From contig NZ_KE386573.1 of NCBI RefSeq assembly GCF_000427685.1, positions 124,001 through 188,000 on the forward strand: a stretch of DNA of 64,000 nucleotides, given 5' to 3'. Shown here in pieces: positions 32,020 to 41,743 of this stretch. Source of the stretch: Haloplanus natans DSM 17983. GTDB lineage: Archaea; Halobacteriota; Halobacteria; Halobacteriales; Haloferacaceae. A program made the translations under genes and the position numbers. Under the pieces are notes generated by a model that was given only the letters and a program-made list of their open reading frames with translations, had not been told where the DNA came from and made no database searches. Each line of letters starts with the position of its first letter. Position 1 is the first letter of the stretch.

Positions 32020-34246
32020 GCAAATGAGCAAGGTCTCGGTGACGGGATCGAAGGGCGTCATGGACGACGTCGTCGAGGCAGTCCACGACTGCAACCTGCT
32101 TCACGTCACCGAGTACGACGGGTCCTGGGAGGGGTTCCAACCGGGCAACCCGATCGACGGTGCCGAGGACGCCTCGGAGAAGTTGGTGACGGTCCGCTCC
32201 ATCGAGAGCATTCTCGACGTCGACGCCGAGGACGCGGGGCCGACCCGCATCGTCACCGACGAAGCCCTCGAGGCGGAGCTCGACGAACTCCGCGAGCGCG
32301 TCAACGAACTCGAGGATCGACGCGACGACATTCGGTCGGAGCTCGGGAGCGTCGAGGAGAGCCTCGCAGCTGTCGAGCCCTTCGCCACGCTCGGCATCGA
32401 CCTCGACTTGCTCTCGGGCTACGACAGTCTCGACGTGATCGTCGGCGAGGGCGATATCGAGGACGTGAAACGTGCGGTCGTCGACGCCGACGGCATCGAC
32501 GCCGTCGAAACCTTCGCGGAGGGTGACGTCGTCGCCGTGTTCGCGCGCCCGACCGAGGGCGCCGACGACGACGTGCTCACCGACGCGCTGGTCGGCGTCG
32601 ACTTCACCGCGGTCGAGGTGCCCGACGCCGAAGGCTCTCCCGAGGAGTACGTCTCGGAGCTCGAACACCGGCAACAGCAGCTCGAATCCCGACTCCGGAC
32701 CGTCGAGGACGAACTGAACGAGGTGAAACTCGACGCGGCCGGCTTCCTGCTGGCCGCCGAGGAGAAACTCTCGATCGACGTCCAGAAGCGGGAGGCGCCG
32801 CTCTCTTTCGCGACGACGGACAACGCGTTCGTCGCGGAGGGGTGGATTCCGACCGAGGAGTACACCGACTTCGCGGCGGCGATCACGGACGCCGTCGGCG
32901 ACCACGCGGAAGTCGAGGAGTTGGAGCGTGCGGCGTTCAAATCCGACGGAACCGAGGTCCACGAGGACGTCGCCGCCGGGACGCCCGAGGGCGCCACGGC
33001 CGCCGACGGCGGGGAAGAAGTCCGCGCCGACGGCGGCGGCAACGTGGTCATGCGCGCCGACTCGCCGCCGGTCATCGCGAACAATCCGGGTGTCGTCAAG
33101 CCCTTCGAAATCCTCACCCAGGCCGTAAGCCGGCCGAAATACGACGAGTTCGATCCGACGGTCGTCCTTTTTCTCACGTTCCCGGCCTTCTTCGGGTTCA
33201 TGATCGGTGACCTCGGCTACGGGGCGCTCTATACCCTGATCGGGTACTATCTCTACTCGAACTTCGACAGTGACGCGTTCCAGAGTATGGGCGGAGTCAC
33301 GATCTTCGCCGGACTGTTTACGATGCTCTTTGGCGTCCTCTACGGCGAGATTTTCGGCCTGCACCTGATCGCGACGTACTTCTGGGAGGGCGCGCTCGGT
33401 CTGGCGCACCCGCCGATGGAGAAGGGCCTCTCGCCCGCGGGACAGTCCTACGCCCTGACGTGGCTCGTCGTGAGCATCCTGGTGGGCATCCTCCACCTCA
33501 ACGTGGGCTACGTCTTCGACTTCGTCGAGAACCTCGAGCACCACGACGCGAAACACGCCCTCTACGAGAGCGGCTCGTGGATTCTGATGCTCAACGGGCT
33601 CTGGATCGCCATCCTCTCGCCCGAGGTCATCAGCGCCACGCCCGAGTTCATGTTCACCATCTTCGACGGATCGGGCGTCGCGCCCGAGGGCGCCGAAGCG
33701 ATTCACGCCACCTACGCGCTCGGGTTCAACGGCTTCCCGGGGATCATCGGGTTCCTGGGCCTCGCAGCCTTCTTCGTGGGGCTCATCCTGCTCGTCGTGG
33801 GTGAACCCGTCGAGGCCATCGAGTTCCTGAACGTGCTGGTGAACGCGCTGTCCTATACACGGATCGCGGCCGTGTTGCTGGCGAAGGCGGGGATGGCCTT
33901 CACGGTCAACCTGCTTTTTTTCGGCGTGTACGTCACCGGCGAAGGGTCGGAAGCGGCGTTCCACTTCGGACTCGGGCACATGCCTGCGGTCGGTGATATG
34001 GCCCACGGTCACGAGGTGACGGAGATCATGTTCGGCGGGCTGGTTCACTCCGGCCCGGCGATGCTGATCGTCGGCCTCCTCGTACTCGTGTTGGGCCACG
34101 CGCTCGTTCTCGCACTCGGCGTGACGAGCGCCGGCCTGCAGGCGGTGCGTCTCGAGTACGTGGAGTTCTTCGGGAAGTTCTACGGCGGCGGCGGCAAGGA
34201 GTACGAGCCGTTCGGGTACGAGCGGCGGTACACCACGGAGGACTGA
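32006..34246 (+). CDS. atpI: A-type ATP synthase subunit I (a subunit)
   Basis: This 746-residue protein has a soluble N-terminal half with two coiled-coil segments (EAELDELRERVNELEDRRDD and EYVSELEHRQQQLESRLRTV). A C-terminal membrane half of about eight helices begins near residue 380 (VVLFLTFPAFFGFMIGDLGY). Within it LNVLVNALSYTRIAAVLLAK contains the conserved arginine that contacts the rotor. It forms the stator ion path. It overlaps atpH by 14 bp and ends exactly at palindromic element A4. Confidence 0.95.
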   Translation: MLRPEQMSKVSVTGSKGVMDDVVEAVHDCNLLHVTEYDGSWEGFQPGNPIDGAEDASEKLVTVRSIESILDVDAEDAGPTRIVTDEALEAELDELRERVNELEDRRDDIRSELGSVEESLAAVEPFATLGIDLDLLSGYDSLDVIVGEGDIEDVKRAVVDADGIDAVETFAEGDVVAVFARPTEGADDDVLTDALVGVDFTAVEVPDAEGSPEEYVSELEHRQQQLESRLRTVEDELNEVKLDAAGFLLAAEEKLSIDVQKREAPLSFATTDNAFVAEGWIPTEEYTDFAAAITDAVGDHAEVEELERAAFKSDGTEVHEDVAAGTPEGATAADGGEEVRADGGGNVVMRADSPPVIANNPGVVKPFEILTQAVSRPKYDEFDPTVVLFLTFPAFFGFMIGDLGYGALYTLIGYYLYSNFDSDAFQSMGGVTIFAGLFTMLFGVLYGEIFGLHLIATYFWEGALGLAHPPMEKGLSPAGQSYALTWLVVSILVGILHLNVGYVFDFVENLEHHDAKHALYESGSWILMLNGLWIAILSPEVISATPEFMFTIFDGSGVAPEGAEAIHATYALGFNGFPGIIGFLGLAAFFVGLILLVVGEPVEAIEFLNVLVNALSYTRIAAVLLAKAGMAFTVNLLFFGVYVTGEGSEAAFHFGLGHMPAVGDMAHGHEVTEIMFGGLVHSGPAMLIVGLLVLVLGHALVLALGVTSAGLQAVRLEYVEFFGKFYGGGGKEYEPFGYERRYTTED

Positions 34247-34327
34247 TAGTGTTTACTGTAACTGGTTACCGGTGAGTCGCCAAGACGGTCCGGCGACCCA
34301 CCGGTAATGACTCACAGTAAACACTAT
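34247..34327. repeat. Family A palindromic element, copy A4 (inside the atp cluster)
   Basis: This 81-bp palindrome directly follows the TGA stop of atpI. It is in the opposite orientation to A3 (tagtgtttactgtaactgg on the left, taatgactcacagtaaacactat on the right). TGA flanks both ends. It separates atpI from atpK. Confidence 0.92.
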
Positions 34328-34438
34328 GAGCGCCACGGGGGTTGCCCCTCTCTCTCCGTGTCACGCTGTAACGGACGACAACCCAATAGAAGCGGGTTTC
34401 GCACCGGTATTCGGCAATTTTCGCGGATCGGTTTGGGA

Positions 34439-34447
34439 AGCTTTATG
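34439..34447 (+). promoter_or_regulatory. Candidate internal promoter upstream of atpK
   Basis: The sequence agctttatg lies about 65 bp before atpK in a 182-bp gap. It resembles a TATA box and would allow separate transcription of the rotor-ring subunit. Confidence 0.4.
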
Positions 34448-34509
34448 GCAATCGTAGAGGCAACTACGGGATGTTCGGAGACTAAACGGACTCCACACCA
34501 CTACACACA

Positions 34510-34770
34510 ATGTACGAACTCGCAACGCAGCTGGCATCCGTCGTACTGCAGGCAGAAGGGGCAGCGGCACCGGCCATTCCGCCCACCGCCGCCGCGGCAC
34601 TGGCCGTCGGTCTGGCCGCGTTCGGCGCGGGATACGCCGAGCGTGGCATCGGCGCGGCCGCCGTCGGCGCCGTCGCCGAGGACCAGGACCTCTTCGTGCA
34701 GGGGCTGATTTTCACAGTCCTGCCGGAGACCCTCGTGATTCTCGCGCTGGTCGTCGTGTTCCTGGTCTGA
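34510..34770 (+). CDS. atpK: A-type ATP synthase subunit K (c ring)
   Basis: This 86-residue proteolipid has a hydrophobic helical hairpin. The first helix is AAALAVGLAAFGAGYAERGIG with the usual glycine-rich pattern. The second is LIFTVLPETLVILALVVVFLV with the ion-carrying glutamate in LPET. It forms the rotor ring for proton translocation. The 182-bp upstream gap after element A4 holds a TATA-like box, so its expression may be raised independently of atpHI. Confidence 0.95.
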   Translation: MYELATQLASVVLQAEGAAAPAIPPTAAAALAVGLAAFGAGYAERGIGAAAVGAVAEDQDLFVQGLIFTVLPETLVILALVVVFLV

Positions 34771-34789
34771 ACACCTCCTCTCGCTTATC

Positions 34790-35371
34790 ATGAGTTTGGA
34801 CACAGTTGCCGAGGACATTCGAGACGAGGCCCGCGCGCGTGCGGAGGAAATCCGCGAAGAAGGCGAAGCGCGCGCCGAGGAGATCATCGCCGACGCCGAG
34901 GCCGACGCGGAGTCGATCCGCGAGGACCGCGAGGCCGAGGTCGAGCGCGAGATTACACAGCGGCGTGAACAGGCGATCTCCAGCGCGAAACTCGAGGCCA
35001 AGCAGGCCCGACTGGAGGCTCGCCGCGACGCCCTGGCGGAGGTTCGCGAGGAAGTCGAGGCGGCCATCGAGGACATCGACGGCGAGCGCCGTCGCTCGCT
35101 GACCGAGACGCTCCTCGACGTGGCCGCCGAGGAGTTCGAGGACGAGGAGTCGGTTTCCGTCTACGGTCGCGCGGACGATCGAGAACTGCTCGAAGACCTG
35201 CTCGAGGCGTACGAGGGCTTCAGCGTCGCCGGGGAACACGACTGCCTCGGCGGCGTCGTCGTCGAGAGCGAGGAGTCGCGGGTCCGTGTGAACAACACCT
35301 TCGACTCCCTTCTCGAGACGGTCTGGGAGGACAACTTGAAGGAACTGAGTAACCGACTGTTCGAGCGATGA
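34790..35371 (+). CDS. atpE: A-type ATP synthase subunit E
   Basis: This 193-residue peripheral-stalk subunit has an N-terminal coiled coil of about 100 residues (ARARAEEIREEGEARAEEII, REITQRREQAISSAKLEAKQ). A globular C-terminal domain ends FDSLLETVWEDNLKELSNRLF. It begins 20 bp after atpK. The following atpC start overlaps its stop by 4 bp. Confidence 0.94.
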   Translation: MSLDTVAEDIRDEARARAEEIREEGEARAEEIIADAEADAESIREDREAEVEREITQRREQAISSAKLEAKQARLEARRDALAEVREEVEAAIEDIDGERRRSLTETLLDVAAEEFEDEESVSVYGRADDRELLEDLLEAYEGFSVAGEHDCLGGVVVESEESRVRVNNTFDSLLETVWEDNLKELSNRLFER

Positions 35372-36417
35372 GCGCGAGCCCCGGCAGTTCGAACCCGGAG
35401 TACGTCACCGCCCGTGTGCGGTCACGCCGTGCGGCGCTCTTTAGCGACGACGACTACCGGAAGCTCGTCCGCATGGGGCCGGCCGAAATCGCCCGCTTCA
35501 TGGAGGAGTCGGAGTACGAACGCGAGATCAACGCACTCGGCGCGCGCCACTCGGGGGTCGACCTCATCGAGTACGCGCTCAACCGGAACCTGGCGAAGCA
35601 TTTCAACGACCTGCTGGCGTGGGCGGACGGCCGCCTCTACGACCTGATCGCCCGCTATCTCCGAAAGTTCGACGCGTGGAACGTCAAGACGGTCCTGCGC
35701 GGGATCTACTCCGACGCGGACCGCGACGACGTGGAGACGGACCTCATCCGCGCGGGCGAACTGGACGACCGTCTGCTCGACCGCCTGCTCGATGCGGGTA
35801 CCATCGAGGAGGCCATCGACCTGCTCGACCGGACGACCTTCGGGGACCCGCTCCGTGAGGCGTTCGACGACTACGAGGACAGCGGTGTGCTCGTTCCGCT
35901 GGAGAACGCGGTCGACCGCGTGTTCTACGAACGACTCCTGTCGGGACTGGTCGTCAACGAGGCGACCGAGACGTACCGCGAGTTCCTGCAGGCGGAGATC
36001 GACTTCCGAAACGCCCGGAACGCGCTTCGCCTGGCCCGAAGCGGGGCCGACATCGACCCAGGGGAGTACTTCATCGAGGGCGGTCGGCTCTTTTCGGCGA
36101 GCGAGATGAACGCGCTGGCGTCGAGTGTGGACGAACTCGTCGCGGCGATCCGCGAGAGCACGTACGGTGACGCCCTCGACGACGCGCTGGCGGAGTTCGA
36201 ACGGGCAGACAGCCTCATCTCGTTCGAACGGGCACTCGACGCGGCACTGCTCGAATACTCGGACCGACTCGGCTTCGTCCACCCGCTGTCGGTGGCGCCG
36301 GTCATCTCCTACATCCTCGCCAAGGAGCGCGAGGTGGACAACATCCGCGCCATCGCCCGCGGTCGCGAGGCCGGTCTGTCCGAGGAGGAGATCGAGGAGG
36401 AACTGGTGATCCTATGA
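35368..36417 (+). CDS. atpC: A-type ATP synthase subunit C
   Basis: This 349-residue subunit (V-type d subunit homologue) caps the rotor ring and connects it to the central stalk. It is mainly helical, with EYVTARVRSRRAALFSDDDY near the N-terminus and HPLSVAPVISYILAKEREV, DNIRAIARGREAGLS near the C-terminus. The latter is the conserved ending of the family. It overlaps the neighbouring atpE and atpF genes by 4 bp each. Confidence 0.95.
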   Translation: MSASPGSSNPEYVTARVRSRRAALFSDDDYRKLVRMGPAEIARFMEESEYEREINALGARHSGVDLIEYALNRNLAKHFNDLLAWADGRLYDLIARYLRKFDAWNVKTVLRGIYSDADRDDVETDLIRAGELDDRLLDRLLDAGTIEEAIDLLDRTTFGDPLREAFDDYEDSGVLVPLENAVDRVFYERLLSGLVVNEATETYREFLQAEIDFRNARNALRLARSGADIDPGEYFIEGGRLFSASEMNALASSVDELVAAIRESTYGDALDDALAEFERADSLISFERALDAALLEYSDRLGFVHPLSVAPVISYILAKEREVDNIRAIARGREAGLSEEEIEEELVIL

Positions 36418-36737
36418 GCCAGGAGATAGCCGTCATCGGCAGCCCGGATTTCACGACGGGCTTCCGACTCGCGGGCGTACGGAAGTTCGAGAACGTACCG
36501 GACGAGGAGAAAGAGGAGGCGCTCGACGACGCCGTCATGCGGACGCTCGACGACGACGACGTCGGCATCGTCGTGATGCACGACGATGACATGGCGTATC
36601 TCTCCCGGTCGGCCCGGGAGGCCGTCGAGGGTAGCATCGAACCGGTGCTGGTCACCCTCGGTGGCGGCGCCGGCAGCGGCGGCCTGCGCGAGCAGATCAA
36701 GCGAGCCATCGGTATCGATCTGATGGAGGAAGACTAA
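36414..36737 (+). CDS. atpF: A-type ATP synthase subunit F
   Basis: This 107-residue central-stalk subunit has a Rossmann-like fold. [20 protein letters not shown] and [20 protein letters not shown] are typical, and the sequence ends in the conserved C-terminal helix [15 protein letters not shown]. It overlaps atpC by 4 bp and ends one base before atpA. Confidence 0.94.
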   Translation: MSQEIAVIGSPDFTTGFRLAGVRKFENVPDEEKEEALDDAVMRTLDDDDVGIVVMHDDDMAYLSRSAREAVEGSIEPVLVTLGGGAGSGGLREQIKRAIGIDLMEED

Positions 36738-36738
36738 T

Positions 36739-38508
36739 ATGAGTCAGGCAGACACGACCGTCCGAGAGGACGGCATCATCGACAGCGTGAGTGGTCCGGT
36801 CGTGACCGCCGTCGATCTCGACGCCCGAATGAACGACGTCGTCTACGTGGGCGACGAAGGGCTGATGGGCGAAGTCATCGAGATCGAAGGCGATATCACG
36901 ACCATTCAGGTGTACGAAGAGACCTCGGGCGTCGGTCCGGGCGAACCCGTCGAGAACACGGGCGACCCGCTGACCGTCGACCTCGGGCCGGGGCTGCTGG
37001 ACACCATCTACGACGGCGTCCAGCGCCCTCTCGACGTGCTCGAGAGCAAGATGAACAGCCCGTATCTCGACCGCGGGGTCGACGCGCCCGGCATCGACCT
37101 CGAAAAAGAGTGGGAGTTCACTCCCGAGGTCGAGGAGGGCAACGAGGTCGGCCGCGGCGACATCATCGGCACCGTCCCCGAGACGGTGACCATCGAGCAC
37201 AAGGTGCTCGTCCCGCCGGACGCCCTCGAGGAGGGCGAGACGGCGGAAGTCGTCTCGATCGAATCGGGCGAGTTCAACGTCGACGAGACGGTGGCCGAAC
37301 TCGACAACGGCGAGGAGATCCGGATGCGCCAGGAGTGGCCGGTACGCGAGGCGCGCCCCGCCGGCGATAAGCAGACGCCGACGGAGCCGCTCCTGACCGG
37401 CCAGCGGGTGCAGGACGGCCTGTTCCCCATCGCCAAGGGCGGTACGGCGGCGATTCCGGGGCCCTTCGGCTCCGGGAAGACCGTCACCCAACAGCAGTTG
37501 GCGAAATGGTCCGACGCGGACATCGTCGTCTACATCGGCTGTGGCGAGCGCGGTAACGAGATGACCGAGGTCATCGAGGACTTCCCGGAACTGCCCGACC
37601 CGCAGACCGGGAACCCGCTGATGGCCCGGACGACGCTCATCGCCAACACGTCGAACATGCCCGTCGCGGCACGCGAATCCTGCGTGTATACGGGCATCAC
37701 CATCGCGGAGTACTACCGCGACATGGGCTACGACGTGGCGCTGATGGCCGACTCCACCTCGCGGTGGGCGGAGGCCATGCGCGAGATCAGTTCGCGTCTG
37801 GAGGAGATGCCGGGCGAGGAGGGCTATCCCGCCTACCTCGCCGCGCGGCTCTCCCAGTTCTACGAGCGCGCGGGCTACTTCGCTAACATCAACGGCACGG
37901 AGGGCTCCATCTCGGTCGTCGGCGCCGTCTCGCCGCCGGGTGGCGACTTCTCCGAGCCGGTCACGCAGAACACGCTCCGCATCGTGAAATGCTTCTGGGC
38001 GCTCGACGCCGACCTGGCCGAACGCCGACACTTCCCCTCGATCAACTGGAACGAGTCGTACTCCCTCTACCGGGACCAGCTCGACCCGTGGTTCGAGGAG
38101 AACGTCGCGGAGGACTACGCCGAGGTCCGCCAGTGGGCGATCGACACGCTCGACGAGGAGGGCGAACTGCAGGAGATCGTCCAGCTCGTCGGCAAGGACG
38201 CGCTGCCGGAGGATCAACAGCTCACCCTCGAGATCGCGCGGTACATCCGCGAGGCGTGGCTCCAGCAGAACGCGTTCCACGACGTCGACACCTACTGCGA
38301 ACCCGACAAGACGTATCTCATCCTCACGACGATCAAGACGTTCAACGACGAAGCCTTCGACGCGCTCGAAGCGGGCGTCCCCGTCGAGGAGATCACGGCC
38401 GTCGAGGCCCTGCCGCGCATCAACCGCATCGGCGTGCAGGAGGAGTACGAGGCGTACATGGACGAGCTGAAAGACGACATCACCGAGCAGATTCGGGAGC
38501 TGTACTGA
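36739..38508 (+). CDS. atpA: A-type ATP synthase catalytic subunit A
   Basis: This 589-residue catalytic subunit has the P-loop GPFGSGKT near residue 235, preceded by the archaeal non-homologous insert region. [12 protein letters not shown] and [14 protein letters not shown] are conserved ATPase motifs. No intein interrupts the P-loop, although inteins occur there in some archaea. It forms the catalytic hexamer with AtpB. It is followed by atpB after one base. Confidence 0.97.
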   Translation: MSQADTTVREDGIIDSVSGPVVTAVDLDARMNDVVYVGDEGLMGEVIEIEGDITTIQVYEETSGVGPGEPVENTGDPLTVDLGPGLLDTIYDGVQRPLDVLESKMNSPYLDRGVDAPGIDLEKEWEFTPEVEEGNEVGRGDIIGTVPETVTIEHKVLVPPDALEEGETAEVVSIESGEFNVDETVAELDNGEEIRMRQEWPVREARPAGDKQTPTEPLLTGQRVQDGLFPIAKGGTAAIPGPFGSGKTVTQQQLAKWSDADIVVYIGCGERGNEMTEVIEDFPELPDPQTGNPLMARTTLIANTSNMPVAARESCVYTGITIAEYYRDMGYDVALMADSTSRWAEAMREISSRLEEMPGEEGYPAYLAARLSQFYERAGYFANINGTEGSISVVGAVSPPGGDFSEPVTQNTLRIVKCFWALDADLAERRHFPSINWNESYSLYRDQLDPWFEENVAEDYAEVRQWAIDTLDEEGELQEIVQLVGKDALPEDQQLTLEIARYIREAWLQQNAFHDVDTYCEPDKTYLILTTIKTFNDEAFDALEAGVPVEEITAVEALPRINRIGVQEEYEAYMDELKDDITEQIRELY

Positions 38509-38509
38509 G

Positions 38510-39919
38510 ATGAAAGAGTACAAAACGATCACCGAGATCAGCGGTCCGCTGGTGTTCGCCGAGGTCGACAAACCCATCGGCTACGACGAGATGGTGGAAA
38601 TCGAGACGGCCGACGGCGAGATTCGCCGGGGGCAGGTGCTCGAATCCGAGGACGGCCTCGTCGCCATCCAGGTGTTCGAAGGCACCTCGGGAATCGACAA
38701 GAACGCGTTCGTCCGCTTCCAGGGCGAGACGCTGAAGATGAAGCTGACCGAGGACCTCCTCGGTCGCGTCCTCTCCGGGTCGGGCGAACCCATCGACGAC
38801 GGGCCGGCGATCGAACCCGAGAAGCGCGAGGACATCGTCGGCGCGGCGATCAACCCGTACTCCCGCGAGTATCCCGAGGAGTTCATCCAGACCGGCGTCT
38901 CCGCCATCGACGGCATGAACACCCTCGTTCGCGGGCAGAAGCTCCCCATCTTCTCCGGATCGGGCCTGCCGCACAACGAACTCGCGCTCCAGATTGCGCG
39001 ACAGGCGAGTGTCCCCGAGGAAGAGGAGGGCGGTGAGGGCTCCGAGTTCGCCGTCATCTTCGGCGCGATGGGAATCACGGCCGAGGAGGCCAACGAGTTC
39101 ATGGACGACTTCGAGCGCACCGGCGCGCTAGAGCGGTCGGTCGTCTTCATGAACCTCGCGGACGACCCCGCCGTCGAGCGGACGGTCACGCCGCGGATGG
39201 CCCTGACGACCGCCGAATATCTCGCCTTCGAGAAGGATTACCACGTGCTGGTGATCCTGACGGACATGACGAACTACTGCGAGGCGCTGCGTGAGATCGG
39301 TGCCGCCCGCGAGGAGGTGCCGGGTCGTCGTGGCTACCCCGGCTACATGTACACCGACCTGGCCCAGCTCTACGAGCGCGCCGGTCGGATTCAGGGTCGT
39401 GACGGGTCGGTCACGCAGATTCCGATCCTCACCATGCCCGGCGACGACGACACGCACCCGATTCCGGACCTGACGGGTTACATCACGGAAGGACAGATCT
39501 ACGTCGACCGCGACCTCAACAGTCAGGGCGTCCAGCCCCCGGTCAACGTGCTTCCCTCCCTCTCCCGTCTGATGGACGACGGGATCGGCGAAGGCCTCAC
39601 CCGCGAGGACCACGCCGACGTCTCCGACCAGATGTACGCCGCGTACGCGGAGGGTGAGGACCTGCGCGACCTGGTGAACATCGTCGGCCGCGAGGCCCTG
39701 TCGGACCGCGACAACAAGTACCTGGACTTCGCCGACGAGTTCGAACGCGAGTTCGTCGACCAGGGCTTCGACACGAATCGCGACATCGACGAGACCCTCG
39801 ACATCGGCTGGGACCTCCTCTCGAACCTCCCGAAAGAGGAGCTCAACCGGATCGACGAGGAGCTCATCGCGGAGCACTACCGCGAGGACGCGGTCGAAGA
39901 AGAGGCGACGGCCGACTAG
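38510..39919 (+). CDS. atpB: A-type ATP synthase subunit B
   Basis: This 469-residue non-catalytic subunit lacks a classical P-loop. It has [19 protein letters not shown] at the equivalent site. Other conserved segments are [16 protein letters not shown] and [20 protein letters not shown]. It closes the eight-gene run atpHIKECFAB. The next atp gene, atpD, is 4.7 kb further on, beyond the bacteriorhodopsin genes. Confidence 0.97.
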   Translation: MKEYKTITEISGPLVFAEVDKPIGYDEMVEIETADGEIRRGQVLESEDGLVAIQVFEGTSGIDKNAFVRFQGETLKMKLTEDLLGRVLSGSGEPIDDGPAIEPEKREDIVGAAINPYSREYPEEFIQTGVSAIDGMNTLVRGQKLPIFSGSGLPHNELALQIARQASVPEEEEGGEGSEFAVIFGAMGITAEEANEFMDDFERTGALERSVVFMNLADDPAVERTVTPRMALTTAEYLAFEKDYHVLVILTDMTNYCEALREIGAAREEVPGRRGYPGYMYTDLAQLYERAGRIQGRDGSVTQIPILTMPGDDDTHPIPDLTGYITEGQIYVDRDLNSQGVQPPVNVLPSLSRLMDDGIGEGLTREDHADVSDQMYAAYAEGEDLRDLVNIVGREALSDRDNKYLDFADEFEREFVDQGFDTNRDIDETLDIGWDLLSNLPKEELNRIDEELIAEHYREDAVEEEATAD

Positions 39920-39979
39920 CTCGGCGCCGGTTTCGGCCACCTCCTTTTTGCGACTGATCTCGCCGTTCGGGCGGACGCG

Positions 39980-39996
39980 CCCAAACTCATTTGTGG
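39980..39996 (+). promoter_or_regulatory. Possible Bat-type activating site upstream of bat
   Basis: The sequence cccaaactcatttgtgg resembles the bop activating site (11 of 15 positions against the copy at 41688). It lies about 21-37 bp before the bat start codon. The match is weak and could be chance. Confidence 0.25.
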
Positions 39997-40016
39997 CTTC
40001 GCTCCCGCTTACGGTC

Positions 40017-41687
40017 ATGACGGAAGGCCTCTCCCCCGACACCGATCCGGGCGTCGCGTCGGGGGCGGAATCGGCCGAGTCGACCGCGACGGCGGCGAGC
40101 ACCGACGCCGTCGACGAGGCGCTGAAAACGCGGACGATGGACGAGGCGCCGGTGGGCATCACCATCGCCGACGCGACGATGCCGGATATGCCGCTGGTGT
40201 ACGCCAACGCCGCCTTCGAACGGATCACGGGGTATCCGCCGGCGTACGCGGTTGGGCGTAACTGCCGGTTTCTACAGGGCGAGGCGACCCGGGAGGAACC
40301 GGTGGCGAAGATGCGCGAAGCCATCGAGAACGAGGCGGCGACGACGGTCGAACTCCGCAACTACCGGCGGAACGGCGACCTGTTCTGGAACGAGGTGACC
40401 ATCGCGCCGCTCCGCGACGACGAGGGGCGTCTCACCCACTACGTCGGGTTCCAGCAGGAGGTGACCCGCCGCAAGCGAGCGGAGCAAGCGGCGGCCCGCC
40501 GGTCGGCCCGGGTCGAACAGGAGCGGGCGGCCCAGGAACTGCTGTTGGAGCGACTCGACGGCGTCGTCGCCGAGGTGTCGAGCGCGGTGGCGGAGGCCCG
40601 GTCGCGGTCGGATCTCGAACGGAGCGTCGTCGACGGGTTGGCGGCGACGTACGCCGGCGCGTGGATCGGGTCGTACGAACCCGCAGCCGAGGCGGTGATT
40701 CGGCGGGCCGCCGCGGGGTGGCCCGGCGACCACGGGGAGGGGACGGCCGACGGGTCGATCCCCGTCGACGGCGACCACGACGACATCCTCGAAACGGCCG
40801 TCGCCCGGGCCATCACCGACCGTCGGGTGACGATCCGGGCGTGTGACGACGGGACCTTGCCACCGACGGCCGTCGCCGCGGTGCCGCTTCACTACGGCGA
40901 CGCGCTCTACGGCGTCGTCGGGGTGTACACCGAGAACAACAGCGAGTTCGATGAACACGAACGCGCCGTCCTGACGGCGTTGGGACGGACGGTCGCGACG
41001 GGGCTCAACACCCTCGAGAGCCAGCGGACGCTTCGTGGCGAGGAGACCATCGAACTGCAGTTCACCGTCATGCGACACCCGCTGGTCGATCTGTCCGGCG
41101 CGCTCGACTGTCGGCTGTCGTACCGGGGAAGCGTCGCCGACCGCGACCGGCCGACGAGCCTGTTCGAACTGTCGGACGCGACGGGCGAGGCGGTTCGGGC
41201 CGCGAGCGACGGGACGCCCGTCGAGATTCACGCCGTGCTCTTCGAGGGCGAGGCGGGCTGTCTCGTCGAACTGTCGGTCACGGACGACGACTTTCGATCC
41301 CTGCTCGCGGACTACGGCGCCGAACTCCGGGACGTGCGCGTCGAGGGCGGCGTTGCACGGTTCACCGTCGAGGTGGCCCGGGAGTCGCTGGCGCGGTCGA
41401 TGACCGACGCCGTGATGGAGCGGTACGAGGGTGGGGATCTGGTCAGCTACCGACACGGCGACAGCCGCGTCGAGACCCGACAGGAGTTCGTCGCCCGCCT
41501 GCGCGAGGAGTTGACCGACCGCCAGCATGCGGCGCTGGTGCGGGCGTACACCGGCGGCTTCTTCGAGTGGCCCCACGAGGCGACGGGCGACGACCTCGCC
41601 GAGGCGATGGGGGTCTGTCGGTCGACGTTCCACGAGCACCTGCGAGCGGCCCAGCGGAAGCTCATCGGCGCTATTCTGGACCGCTAG
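40017..41687 (+). CDS. bat: Bacterioopsin transcriptional activator with LOV domain
   Basis: This 556-residue regulator has a LOV-type PAS domain at about residues 40-155. It carries GRNCRFLQGEATRE with the photoactive cysteine, ELRNYRRNGDLFWNEVTIAP and HYVGFQQEVT. These are the standard flavin-binding LOV signatures. A GAF-like domain follows (about 185-345), then a Bat-family domain, then a C-terminal HTH_10 (LTDRQHAALVRAYTGGFFEW and DDLAEAMGVCRSTFHEHLRA). It should activate bop under low oxygen and light. It is placed directly upstream of bop. A blue-light input is inferred from the LOV motif. Confidence 0.95.
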   Translation: MTEGLSPDTDPGVASGAESAESTATAASTDAVDEALKTRTMDEAPVGITIADATMPDMPLVYANAAFERITGYPPAYAVGRNCRFLQGEATREEPVAKMREAIENEAATTVELRNYRRNGDLFWNEVTIAPLRDDEGRLTHYVGFQQEVTRRKRAEQAAARRSARVEQERAAQELLLERLDGVVAEVSSAVAEARSRSDLERSVVDGLAATYAGAWIGSYEPAAEAVIRRAAAGWPGDHGEGTADGSIPVDGDHDDILETAVARAITDRRVTIRACDDGTLPPTAVAAVPLHYGDALYGVVGVYTENNSEFDEHERAVLTALGRTVATGLNTLESQRTLRGEETIELQFTVMRHPLVDLSGALDCRLSYRGSVADRDRPTSLFELSDATGEAVRAASDGTPVEIHAVLFEGEAGCLVELSVTDDDFRSLLADYGAELRDVRVEGGVARFTVEVARESLARSMTDAVMERYEGGDLVSYRHGDSRVETRQEFVARLREELTDRQHAALVRAYTGGFFEWPHEATGDDLAEAMGVCRSTFHEHLRAAQRKLIGAILDR

Positions 41688-41702
41688 CCAAACTAGTTGG
41701 GG
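41688..41702 (+). promoter_or_regulatory. bop upstream activating sequence (Bat site)
   Basis: The sequence ccaaactagttgggg begins at the base after the bat stop codon. It contains the core ACTAGTT with flanking CC and GG, matching the Halobacterium bop UAS consensus (ACC, ACTAGTT, GG). It lies 42-56 bp before the bop ATG, the same spacing as reported for Halobacterium. Bat is expected to bind it. Confidence 0.8.
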
Positions 41703-41743
41703 ACGGCGCTTAGGCCGATCGCCCGTCAAATATTGCCTGCATT

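Noticed and set aside
31982-34099. 705-codon antisense frame under atpI
   Set aside because: It lies wholly opposite atpI, which has clear family motifs. The antisense product has no recognisable domain.
36697-38577. 626-codon antisense frame under atpA
   Set aside because: It is a shadow of the catalytic ATPase subunit gene and has no motif or start context of its own.
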